A stretch of 6,391 bases of DNA, taken from Clostridium_AD sp937920395. GTDB lineage: Bacteria > Bacillota > Clostridia > Clostridiales > Clostridiaceae. The position numbers and the translations under genes were made by a program. How positions within the stretch are numbered: the first letter of the stretch is position 1; each line of letters begins with the position of its first letter. Where the stretch lies: assembly GCA_052274345.1 (NCBI GenBank), contig DAVZGP010000117.1, forward strand, positions 1 to 6,391, in the 5' to 3' direction. Of the stretch, positions 1-5,625 are shown piece by piece. The notes below the pieces were generated by a model. That model ran no database searches and had not been told where the DNA came from. It worked only from the letters and a program-made list of their open reading frames with translations.

Positions 1-600
1 CATCATAAAAAGGTTGAAATTAAAAAATGCGACAACTATGTTGACAAATTCCGCTATTTCTGAGTCGCCATGCTCACCCATTATATAAGTATGAATATTC
101 CTAGCGTCAACTTCAAAACGCTGACCAAGAAGATATTTAAGTCTTGAAGTATCGAGAACCGTACCTGACCCAATTACTCGATTACTTGGAAAACCTGAAA
201 GCTTATAGGCTATATACGTTAATATATCTACAGGGTTTGATACTATTATTAATATAGAATCAGGGCTATATTTTACAACCTCTGGAATTATACTTTGGAA
301 TACTTTAAAATTATTTGCAATACAATTAAGCCTTGTTTCTCCTGGTTTTAAACTAATTCCTGCTGTAATAATTACTATATCTGAATCTTTTGTATCGGCA
401 TATTCTCCCGAAGTTATATCTATAGGTTTTACGAAGGAAGCACCATGTGATAAATCCATTGCTTCACCCTCGGCTTTATCCTTATTTATATCTACAATTA
501 CAATTTCAGATGCAAGTCCGCTAGTCATTAGGGCAAAAGCTGTAGTAGAACCTACAAAACCTGCTCCAATTATTGATATTTTATTTCCTTTTGTTCTCAT
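1..600 (-). CDS. ldh: L-lactate dehydrogenase, N-terminal 200 codons (3' end beyond window)
   Basis: Cytoplasmic NAD-dependent enzyme that interconverts pyruvate and L-lactate, regenerating NAD+ in fermentation. The ATG is complementary to 598-600 and has AAGAAGGGA (610-618) about 9 bases upstream. Residues 8-17 carry the Rossmann motif (IGAGFVGS at 11-18), and Asp37 ends beta-strand 2, as expected for NAD. The mobile loop KPGETR (85-90) holds the substrate Arg90. SNPVDILTY (121-129), the pair Asp150/Arg153 in VLDTSR and the catalytic His177 in GEHGDSE are all present. Two things are odd. The specificity position before KPGETR is Leu84, where LDHs have Gln and malate dehydrogenases have Arg, and the following RLDL is RLNC. 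From about residue 184 the sequence (EFVNIVVAFF) no longer matches the expected AxWS..NIAG stretch in any frame. The family is certain. An intact, functional gene is not, because roughly a third of the protein would lie outside the window. Confidence 0.9.
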   Translation of the reverse strand, partial: MRTKGNKISIIGAGFVGSTTAFALMTSGLASEIVIVDINKDKAEGEAMDLSHGASFVKPIDITSGEYADTKDSDIVIITAGISLKPGETRLNCIANNFKVFQSIIPEVVKYSPDSILIIVSNPVDILTYIAYKLSGFPSNRVIGSGTVLDTSRLKYLLGQRFEVDARNIHTYIMGEHGDSEIAEFVNIVVAFFNFNLFMM

Positions 601-636
601 ATAAAAACGTCCCTTCTTTATTATGTTTATATAAAT

Positions 637-665
637 ATTATATACTAATCAATAATTATTATCAA
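637..665 (-). promoter_or_regulatory. sigma-A-type promoter of ldh
   Basis: On the minus strand, TTGATA (660-665) is followed by a 17-base spacer and a perfect TATAAT (637-642). The predicted start of transcription is near 630, giving a leader of about 30 bases that contains the AAGAAGGGA ribosome binding site. No TTGTTAA-N4-TTAACAA site for the redox repressor Rex, a common regulator of fermentation genes, is visible here. Confidence 0.75.
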
Positions 666-679
666 TATTATAAATTAAC

Positions 680-717
680 TACTAAAAGGAAGTTCATTTA
701 TGAACTTCCTTTTAGTA
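680..717. terminator. perfect 17-bp hairpin upstream of ldh, terminator-shaped
   Basis: The arms 680-696 and 701-717 are perfectly complementary around a TTTA loop. The stem has AAAA near its left base and TTTT near its right base around a GGAAGTTCA core, which is the shape of a bidirectional intrinsic terminator. It sits 14 bases upstream of the ldh -35 box. No recognisable gene runs into it from either side, so it either insulates ldh, ends an unrecognised minus-strand transcript, or is a protein-binding site. Confidence 0.55.
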
Positions 718-730
718 TATTTGTATATTC

Positions 731-774
731 AATTTTTAATTAAGCAGAGTATAGTATAAATTTTTAATTAAAGC
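731..774. repeat. imperfect direct repeat, two ~15-base copies
   Basis: AATTTTTAATTAAGC at 731-745 recurs as AATTTTTAATTAAAGC at 759-774, starting 28 bases further on. The shared GC ending makes chance slightly less likely, but such repeats arise easily in DNA this AT-rich. Confidence 0.4.
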
Positions 775-921
775 ATTTTTCGTTGTCTTATCACATATCA
801 TAAAGACCACTTATTTATAAATTATACTATCCTCTAAAAACTCTAAAGATTTAATTTGATACAATGGACTATCCCCTTTCTATTAGTTATTATTTTAATT
901 TATCTAATGAAAGTTAATATT

Positions 922-943
922 TATGTGGAATTATTTTCACATA
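922..943. repeat. inverted repeat, 9-bp arms
   Basis: TATGTGGAA (922-930) and TTTCACATA (935-943) pair with one G-T wobble around a 4-base loop. The halves recall TGTG/CACA operators of the Crp-Fnr kind, but the spacing between TGTG and CACA is 10 bases rather than 8, so no regulator is assigned. Confidence 0.4.
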
Positions 944-1089
944 TTGTACTAATTAAATTTTGTTACTTTGTTTATGAGTTAATAATAACATAGTAATCAA
1001 TGCTTGTAAACGATTTAATTAAATAATAATTAATAATAACTGCTATTTTAAGAATATTTGATATTTTATGAAAATTATGATTAGCTTGT

Positions 1090-1118
1090 ACGACATTTAC
1101 CTACTTTCATGTTATTAT
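1090..1118 (+). promoter_or_regulatory. promoter of the universal stress protein gene
   Basis: An extended -10 element, TG-T-TATTAT (TATTAT at 1113-1118), lies 17 bases downstream of a partial -35 box, ACGACA (1090-1095). Transcription would begin near 1125. An in-frame ATG at 1109 overlaps this -10 element and has no ribosome binding site, which argues that translation starts at 1151 instead. Confidence 0.5.
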
Positions 1119-1135
1119 ATATATGTAAACAATTT

Positions 1136-1142
1136 AAGGAGG
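1136..1142 (+). promoter_or_regulatory. strong ribosome binding site deciding the 1151 start
   Basis: AAGGAGG lies 8 bases before ATG 1151, an ideal distance. It fixes the start over the in-frame ATG at 1109. Confidence 0.85.
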
Positions 1143-1150
1143 TCTTGAAT

Positions 1151-1579
1151 ATGAAAAAAATGAAAATCTTAGTTCCATTAGATGGTACAGAAAGAAGCAT
1201 GCACTCTATCGATTGGTTGATAAATTTTTTTAATAAGGATTCAATTTGTATTACATTAATGAATGTAGTGGAAACGGTTTTAACTAACAAGATGATAGTT
1301 CCAACTCCAAATTCAATTCCAAATGAATTTGGATATTTAGCAGAGGAAAGTAGAGCTGTTTTAGATAAAGCAATAATTAAACTGGAAGGGTATGAAGTTG
1401 AAAAGTTTTCAATTTTGGGATATGCTGCAGATGAAATATTAAAAAAGGCTGAAAAAGATGGCCATGAAATAATAATAATGACTAAATGCAGTAAAAAAGG
1501 ATTATATAGAATAATTGGATCTGTAACAAGTAAGGTTGTTAGAAATGCTAAAGTCTCAGTAATAGTTATTCCGGATTAG
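1151..1579 (+). CDS. universal stress protein, UspA family, single domain
   Basis: A 142-residue cytoplasmic protein of the UspA alpha/beta fold, usually a dimer linked to survival under stress or growth arrest. The exact role varies and cannot be read from sequence. Visible family marks are the first strand MKILVPLDGTERS (4-16) with conserved Asp11, the helix motif GYAADEILKKAE (90-101), strand HEIIIM (105-110), GSVTSKVV (123-130) and the final strand VSVIVIP. ATP-binding members carry G-x2-G-x9-G-S/T. Here the stretch is TKCSKKGLYRIIGS (111-124): the first two glycines are missing and the loop is about one residue shorter, although Gly123-Ser124 remain. ATP binding is therefore doubtful. 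The length is normal for a single-domain Usp. The gene appears to be transcribed alone from its own promoter and ends before a hairpin at 1628-1667. Codon 1 is ATG 1151, chosen for its AAGGAGG site. Confidence 0.88.
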   Translation: MKKMKILVPLDGTERSMHSIDWLINFFNKDSICITLMNVVETVLTNKMIVPTPNSIPNEFGYLAEESRAVLDKAIIKLEGYEVEKFSILGYAADEILKKAEKDGHEIIIMTKCSKKGLYRIIGSVTSKVVRNAKVSVIVIPD

Positions 1580-1627
1580 TGTTTACTAAAACAAGGTAAT
1601 AATTTTCTTTTTAGCAAAAAAATATTG

Positions 1628-1668
1628 ATAAAGGGAGACCATGAAGTATAAAGTGGTCCCCCTTTATT
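1628..1668 (+). terminator. intrinsic terminator after the universal stress protein gene
   Basis: The arms 1628-1641 and 1654-1667 form a 14-bp stem with a single A-C mismatch (1636/1659), a GGG-CCC core and a 12-base loop. The T-rich stretch after it (CTTTATT) is short, so termination may be partial. The next gene has its own promoter. Confidence 0.7.
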
Positions 1669-1753
1669 AGTATGTAAATAAATTGAGGATAAAATAATTA
1701 CAAAATAAAGATCGCTTATTTTTGAGAATAATGTAATAAAAGTTAACTTTGTG

Positions 1754-1782
1754 TTGAATTAATATATTATGCATGTTAAAAT
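1754..1782 (+). promoter_or_regulatory. extended -10 promoter of sstT
   Basis: TTGAAT (1754-1759), a 17-base spacer and TAAAAT (1777-1782) preceded by TGT, which makes an extended -10. Transcription would start near 1789, leaving a leader of about 58 bases. The in-frame ATG at 1769 lies inside this spacer and so would not be transcribed from here. Confidence 0.7.
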
Positions 1783-1831
1783 GAAGTATTATATACAAGA
1801 GACTTGCACTATTTCGTTGCTATTAATTATT

Positions 1832-1838
1832 GGAGGGG
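1832..1838 (+). promoter_or_regulatory. ribosome binding site deciding a TTG start
   Basis: GGAGGGG lies 8 bases before TTG 1847. No ATG lies near it, and the nearest in-frame ATGs upstream (1769, 1781) are within the promoter and have no such site. Confidence 0.8.
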
Positions 1839-1846
1839 TAAATATT

Positions 1847-3079
1847 TTGAAAAAATTATTTAAGAAATGGAGTCAAGTAAGTCTAGTATTACGGATAATT
1901 ATAGGGTTAGTTATTGGTATTATCTTGGCTTTAATGATTCCACAACAAGCAAAATTCATTATTATTTTTGGTTCTTTATTTGTTGGTGCTTTGAAATCAA
2001 TTGCGCCTATATTGGTGTTTTTCTTAATTATGTCTGCCATATCTAAGCATAAAAGTGGCCATCAGACCAACATGAAATCTATTATCGTTCTTTATCTTTT
2101 AGGAACATTTTTAGCTGGACTTACAGCGGTTATTGTAAGCTTTATCTTCCCAGTAACATTAACACTTGCAATAGCTAAAGGTGGTTTAACACCACCTGGA
2201 GGTGTCGTAGAGGTTCTTAAAGCGTTACTAATGAATGTTGTTGATAACCCAGTAAAAGCACTTTTTAATGCAAACTATATTGGCATATTGTCTTGGGCGT
2301 TAGTTCTTGGTGCTGCTTTAAAAAATGCACCCGACACCACAAAAACTATGATTACTAATTTTTCAGATGCAGTAACTCAGATAGTTAAATGGGTCATAGA
2401 CTTTGCTCCACTTGGAATTATGGGTCTCGTATTTGAGGCGATTTCTACAACTGGAATGAAGGCATTAGCTAGTTATGGACATTTACTTGCAGTTCTGATT
2501 GGGTGTATGCTTTTTGTGGCCCTTGTTGTAAATCCAATTATTGTATACATAAATATTCGTCAGAATCCATTCCCACTTGTGTTTATGTGTTTAAAGGAAA
2601 GTGGGATTACAGCATTTTTTACACGTAGTTCAGCTGCAAATATACCTGTAAATATGAGCTTGTGTGAGAAACTTGGGTTAGATAAGGATACATATGCTGT
2701 ATCTATTCCATTAGGTTCTACTATTAATATGGCTGGTGCAGCAGTTACAATTTCTGTTTTAACACTTGCAGCAGTTACCACACTTGGAATTAGTGTGGAT
2801 ATTCCCACAGCACTTATACTCAGTTTATTGTCAGCTGTATGTGCATGCGGTGCTTCAGGCGTAGCTGGAGGTTCACTGTTACTGATTCCTCTAGCATGTA
2901 GCTTATTTGGTATACCAAATGATATAGCTATGAAAGTAGTTGGTGTAGGTTTTATCGTAGGTGTTTTACAAGACTCTTGTGAAACGGCACTTAATTCATC
3001 CACTGATGTACTTTTCACAGCATCAGCTGAATATGCAAAGATGCGTAAAGAAGGAAAAAAGATTATTATTAATAATTAA
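1847..3079 (+). CDS. sstT: Na+/serine-threonine symporter SstT
   Basis: Inner-membrane carrier of the dicarboxylate/amino acid:cation symporter family that imports serine and threonine with sodium. From the TTG start it is 410 residues, close to the ~414 of the E. coli protein, and the resemblance is nearly end to end. Hydrophobic segments run at about 11-31, 37-63, 78-108, 143-158, 176-198, 208-236 and on through both re-entrant hairpins. Family motifs are TRSSAANIPVN (259-269), NMAGAA (294-299), CGASGVAGGS (334-343) and DSCETALNSSTDVLF (376-390). By alignment to the aspartate transporter GltPh, the Arg that binds the substrate's side-chain carboxylate is Glu379 here, as in SstT and consistent with a neutral substrate, while Asp376, Asn383 and Asp387 are kept. 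The N-terminal KKLFKKWSQ is a normal basic cytoplasmic start. The gene is a single transcription unit. In anaerobes, imported serine and threonine may be fermented, but no catabolic gene is adjacent. Confidence 0.95.
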   Translation: MKKLFKKWSQVSLVLRIIIGLVIGIILALMIPQQAKFIIIFGSLFVGALKSIAPILVFFLIMSAISKHKSGHQTNMKSIIVLYLLGTFLAGLTAVIVSFIFPVTLTLAIAKGGLTPPGGVVEVLKALLMNVVDNPVKALFNANYIGILSWALVLGAALKNAPDTTKTMITNFSDAVTQIVKWVIDFAPLGIMGLVFEAISTTGMKALASYGHLLAVLIGCMLFVALVVNPIIVYINIRQNPFPLVFMCLKESGITAFFTRSSAANIPVNMSLCEKLGLDKDTYAVSIPLGSTINMAGAAVTISVLTLAAVTTLGISVDIPTALILSLLSAVCACGASGVAGGSLLLIPLACSLFGIPNDIAMKVVGVGFIVGVLQDSCETALNSSTDVLFTASAEYAKMRKEGKKIIINN

Positions 3080-3104
3080 ACAAAATATAAAAGAATATAG
3101 TATA

Positions 3105-3148
3105 AAAGCAACAGTTAGATAATTTTAAAATTATTTAATTGTTGCTTT
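3105..3148 (+). terminator. long intrinsic terminator after sstT
   Basis: The 44 bases fold completely into one hairpin. The outer arms AAAGCAACA and TGTTGCTTT are perfect, and the inner part is AT-rich with two G-T wobbles. It is followed by ATTTATT. It separates sstT from ohyA, so the two genes are probably not cotranscribed. Confidence 0.8.
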
Positions 3149-3186
3149 ATTTATTAACAGATGCAATATTGCACATTTCATGAAGA

Positions 3187-3217
3187 TTGATGATGTATTT
3201 TTACCTCTAAGTATACT
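3187..3217 (+). promoter_or_regulatory. probable promoter of ohyA
   Basis: TATACT (3212-3217) is a good -10 box. The best -35 candidate, TTGATG (3187-3192), is 19 bases away, longer than the usual 17. A suboptimal spacer is common in regulated promoters. The predicted start falls within the palindrome at 3216-3229. Confidence 0.45.
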
Positions 3218-3229
3218 ACTCTATAGTAG
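3216..3229. promoter_or_regulatory. candidate operator overlapping the ohyA -10/start site
   Basis: CTACTCTATAGTAG is a 14-bp palindrome with a single mismatched pair. It begins at the end of the -10 box and covers the likely transcription start, where a bound repressor would block initiation. The convergent tetR gene is the natural candidate regulator. The half TATAGTA (3222-3228) recurs at 5594-5600 in the tetR promoter, but as a 7-mer in AT-rich DNA this is weak support. Confidence 0.35.
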
Positions 3230-3267
3230 AAGAAAATAATAATTAACATTTAGGAAGGTGAATACTC

Positions 3268-4965
3268 ATGGGAAATTTTCAAAACATTAATACTTTAAAA
3301 CCAGAAGGCATTGAGAACAAAAAAGCTTATTTAGTTGGAGGGGGTATAGCATCTCTTGCGGCTGCTGCATACCTAATTCACGATGGTCATATGGATGGTA
3401 AAAACATTACTATTCTAGAACAAGCACCTATTATTGGTGGTAGTATGGATGGATCAGGAAACGCAAAGGATGGTTACGTTGTTCGTGGTGGCCGCGAAAT
3501 GGAGGAACATTACGAGTGTTGTTGGAATTTATTTAGCATGATTCCTTCTCTAAGTGATCCTAACCGAACAGTTTTAGATGAATTTAGCGAGCTAAATATG
3601 GGAGATCCTAATGAATCAACTTGTCGCTTGCTTCATAATTGTGGAGAAAAGGCAGACTTTTCTTCTCTTGGACTAAATGATCTTCATATTAAACAACTTA
3701 CTATGCTTCTTCTTGCGACAGAAGAAACTTTGGGTGCAACCACTGTTGAACAGTATTTTGATCCATCTTTTTTAGAAACAAATATGTGGTGTTTCTGGCG
3801 CTCTATGTTTGCATTCGAAAATTGGCATAGTGTTGTAGAAATGAAACGATATATGCAACGTTTTATACACTTACTTCCTGGAATGAGCCATATGAAAAAC
3901 ATTATGTTTCCAAAGTACAACCAGTATGAGTCTATGATTCTTCCTTTAGAAAAATGGTTGCAATCAAAAAATGTAGTCATTAAACTACATTCACAAGTTA
4001 CAGATTTAGATATTAATATATTGGATGATAAAAAAACTGTTACTGCAATTTGCTTGTTGGATAATGGCAAGGAAGAAATAATTCATACAACAAAGAATGA
4101 TTTGGTATTTGTTACAAATGGATCTATGACAGAAAATTCTACTATTGGAAGTATGAATGAACCTGCAAAAATTAATCGTGGGAATGCTGGCTGTTGGGAT
4201 CTATGGAAGAACATTGCGAAAAAAGATCCTTCATTTGGAAAACCTGAAGTTTTTTGTAGTGACATAGATAAGAGTAAATGGGAGTCTTTTACTATAACTA
4301 GTACCGACCCTAAAATAGCAGATCTTCTTAAGAAACTAACAGGCAATGATCCATATTCCGGTAAAACTGTTACAGGGGGTATTATCACTATTAAAGACTC
4401 AAGTTGGCTTTTGAGTGTAACTTGTAATAGACAACCTCATTTTATTGATCAACCTAAAAATGTATTAGTAATATGGGCCTATGGTCTTTTCCCTGATAAC
4501 ATTGGTGATTTTGTGAAAAAGAGAATGTGCGATTGTAATGGTGAAGAACTAGTATCAGAGCTTTTATACCATTTAGGCATCAAAGATGAGATTCCAGAAA
4601 TTATTAAAAACGTTAATGTTATCCCATGCATGATGCCATATACTACTAGTCAGTTTATGCCACGTGTTAAGGGTGATCGTCCTGATGTTAACCCGAAAGG
4701 ATGTACCAATCTTGCATTCTTAGGACAATTTGCAGAAGTTGCGGATGATTGTGTATTTACAGTTGAATATTCGATTCGTTCAGCTATTATGGCAGTTTAT
4801 ACGTTACTTGATCTTGAGAAAAAAGTTCCAGATGTATATCCTACTAAATATGATATTCGTGTGGTTGCTGCGGCAGCAAAGGCACTATATAGTGGACGAG
4901 CTCTACCGGCTGAGATGATTGTGAAAAAGTTATTAAAAGACACAACACTGGAAGGGTTAATCTAA
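3268..4965 (+). CDS. ohyA: oleate hydratase (FAD-dependent fatty acid double-bond hydratase)
   Basis: The enzyme adds water to cis-9 double bonds of free fatty acids, turning oleate into 10-hydroxystearate and linoleate into a 10-hydroxy acid. It acts at the membrane surface and is thought to detoxify unsaturated fatty acids. The 565-residue product starts at ATG 3268, 7 bases after GGAAGGTG. FAD-binding marks are VGGGIASLAAAAYL (23-36), the acidic end of strand 2 at ILEQAP (49-54) and GGS (57-59). RGGREMEEH (73-81) holds Glu77, and MKRYMQRF (192-199) holds Tyr195. By alignment with my recollection of the Staphylococcus aureus enzyme, these match its catalytic Glu82 and Tyr201. Further family stretches are KYNQYESMILP (216-226), DLVFVTNGSMTE, KTVTGGIITI and FTVEYSIRSA. 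The C-terminus is somewhat shorter than the ~590 residues of S. aureus OhyA. It ends in a basic, amphipathic stretch (AEMIVKKLLKD) that could be the membrane-binding tail. The convergent TetR gene is the likely regulator. Confidence 0.95.
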   Translation: MGNFQNINTLKPEGIENKKAYLVGGGIASLAAAAYLIHDGHMDGKNITILEQAPIIGGSMDGSGNAKDGYVVRGGREMEEHYECCWNLFSMIPSLSDPNRTVLDEFSELNMGDPNESTCRLLHNCGEKADFSSLGLNDLHIKQLTMLLLATEETLGATTVEQYFDPSFLETNMWCFWRSMFAFENWHSVVEMKRYMQRFIHLLPGMSHMKNIMFPKYNQYESMILPLEKWLQSKNVVIKLHSQVTDLDINILDDKKTVTAICLLDNGKEEIIHTTKNDLVFVTNGSMTENSTIGSMNEPAKINRGNAGCWDLWKNIAKKDPSFGKPEVFCSDIDKSKWESFTITSTDPKIADLLKKLTGNDPYSGKTVTGGIITIKDSSWLLSVTCNRQPHFIDQPKNVLVIWAYGLFPDNIGDFVKKRMCDCNGEELVSELLYHLGIKDEIPEIIKNVNVIPCMMPYTTSQFMPRVKGDRPDVNPKGCTNLAFLGQFAEVADDCVFTVEYSIRSAIMAVYTLLDLEKKVPDVYPTKYDIRVVAAAAKALYSGRALPAEMIVKKLLKDTTLEGLI

Positions 4966-4976
4966 GTATATAATAA

Positions 4977-5013
4977 ACAAAGCAAGGATGTTTATAATAC
5001 ATCCTTGCTTTGT
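4977..5013. terminator. bidirectional terminator shared by ohyA and tetR
   Basis: Perfect 15-bp arms (4977-4991 and 4999-5013) enclose a 7-base loop. AAA and TTT flank a GCAAGGATGT core, so the hairpin can act in both directions. The tetR stop codon (4992-4994) lies in the loop and the right arm is tetR coding sequence, so the two genes are packed with no spare spacer. Confidence 0.85.
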
Positions 5014-5564
5014 ATTTCACAGTTTAATAATGCTCTATGGATATCCCCACTTACTACGTTATTGAGATTATCTATAATTTGCTGGGGGTTTTTATTCATT
5101 TTAGTTCTAATCCAATCAAGTAATAAACCTACAAATGCAAATTTATAAAAATTAATTACAAAGTCTTTCTTTTCCTTGGAAACATTCACATCTATGGCAA
5201 TTTCATCTACAACATCTAAAACGAGATTGTATACTGCATTGTATAAATGAGATTCCAAATACTCGCGTCCAATGGAATTATAGGTATTTAACACCATTTT
5301 GCGATTTTGATCCAAATAAAGAAATATCTGTAGAAATCCTTGTTGCCATGTTTGATATGTTTTATTTCCGTCCATCACACTAGCAATTTCAGTTGCAAAA
5401 ATCCATTCCAAAAGTGCATAGATATCTTGAAAGTGGTAGTAAAATGTACGGCGATTTACTCCGCAATCTCTAACAATATCATTAATTGTTATTTTTGTTA
5501 AGGGTGTTGTATTCATTAGCCTTTTTAGTGATTTAGCCAAAGATTCTTTTGTATTTTGAGACAT
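4992..5564 (-). CDS. TetR/AcrR-family transcriptional regulator
   Basis: A 190-residue DNA-binding protein, typical TetR length. The helix-turn-helix lies at about 25-47 (ITINDIVRDCGVNRRTFYYHF), with the usual YYHF end of the recognition helix. The rest is the ligand-binding and dimer domain. It resembles the short C-terminal type seen in DhaS-like regulators (FVGLLLDWIRTKMNKNPQQI near 148-167). The start ATG is complementary to 5562-5564 and has AAAGGAAG (5573-5580) 8 bases upstream. It converges on ohyA, sharing its terminator, and diverges from an acyl-CoA thioesterase gene 225 bases away. From this position I infer that it controls ohyA and perhaps the thioesterase in response to a fatty acid or acyl-CoA. 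The ligand cannot be read from sequence. Its own promoter (5597-5625) shares only a TATAGTA half-site with the ohyA palindrome, so autoregulation is unproven. Confidence 0.9.
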   Translation of the reverse strand: MSQNTKESLAKSLKRLMNTTPLTKITINDIVRDCGVNRRTFYYHFQDIYALLEWIFATEIASVMDGNKTYQTWQQGFLQIFLYLDQNRKMVLNTYNSIGREYLESHLYNAVYNLVLDVVDEIAIDVNVSKEKKDFVINFYKFAFVGLLLDWIRTKMNKNPQQIIDNLNNVVSGDIHRALLNCEIQSKDVL

Positions 5565-5596
5565 ACAATATACTTCCTTTCACTTATATTACATAT

Positions 5597-5625
5597 AGTA
5601 TATTTAACATTTATCATTTAGTCAA
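5597..5625 (-). promoter_or_regulatory. sigma-A-type promoter of tetR
   Basis: On the minus strand, TTGACT (5620-5625), a 17-base spacer and TATACT (5597-5602). Both boxes are five of six to consensus. The predicted start is near 5590, with a leader of about 25 bases. Confidence 0.75.

Larger units (their letters stand above)
718..1089. other. AT-rich intergenic region, no convincing gene
   Basis: This is about 370 bases of very AT-rich DNA between the ldh hairpin and the stress-protein promoter. It holds a short direct repeat (731-774), a hairpin (922-943) and a minus-strand TTG frame of 17 codons at 811-864 with an AAAGGGG site 8 bases upstream. I could find no conserved protein, tRNA or known riboswitch in it. 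It may be the remains of a lost gene or simply regulatory spacer. Confidence 0.6.

Noticed and set aside
601..680. Rex redox-repressor site upstream of ldh
   Set aside because: Rex often controls fermentation genes in clostridia, but no TTGTTAA-N4-TTAACAA-like palindrome is present near this promoter.
740..773. Direct repeats as a CRISPR array or origin iterons
   Set aside because: Only two AT-rich copies about 28 bases apart, with no further units, spacers or replication gene nearby.
1109..1150. Longer N-terminus for the stress protein from ATG 1109
   Set aside because: That ATG overlaps the -10 element, and AAGGAGG directly precedes ATG 1151, where Usp homology begins.
1081..1290. Minus-strand open frame of 69 codons
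   Set aside because: It lies opposite the start and promoter of the stress-protein gene, has no family resemblance and looks like a chance shadow.
1769..1846. Longer SstT N-terminus from ATG 1769
   Set aside because: That ATG lies within the promoter spacer. The extra 26 residues do not match SstT, and a strong ribosome site precedes TTG 1847.
2560..3018. Minus-strand open frame of 152 codons inside sstT
   Set aside because: The plus strand encodes highly conserved SstT motifs over the same bases. The antisense product is Ser/Pro/Thr-rich with no recognisable fold.
3684..4388. Two minus-strand open frames inside ohyA (3684-4070 and 4083-4388)
   Set aside because: Both are antisense to conserved OhyA sequence, with no ribosome sites or family features.
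4730..4918. Plus-strand 62-codon frame overlapping ohyA in another frame
   Set aside because: It is a shadow frame within conserved OhyA coding sequence.
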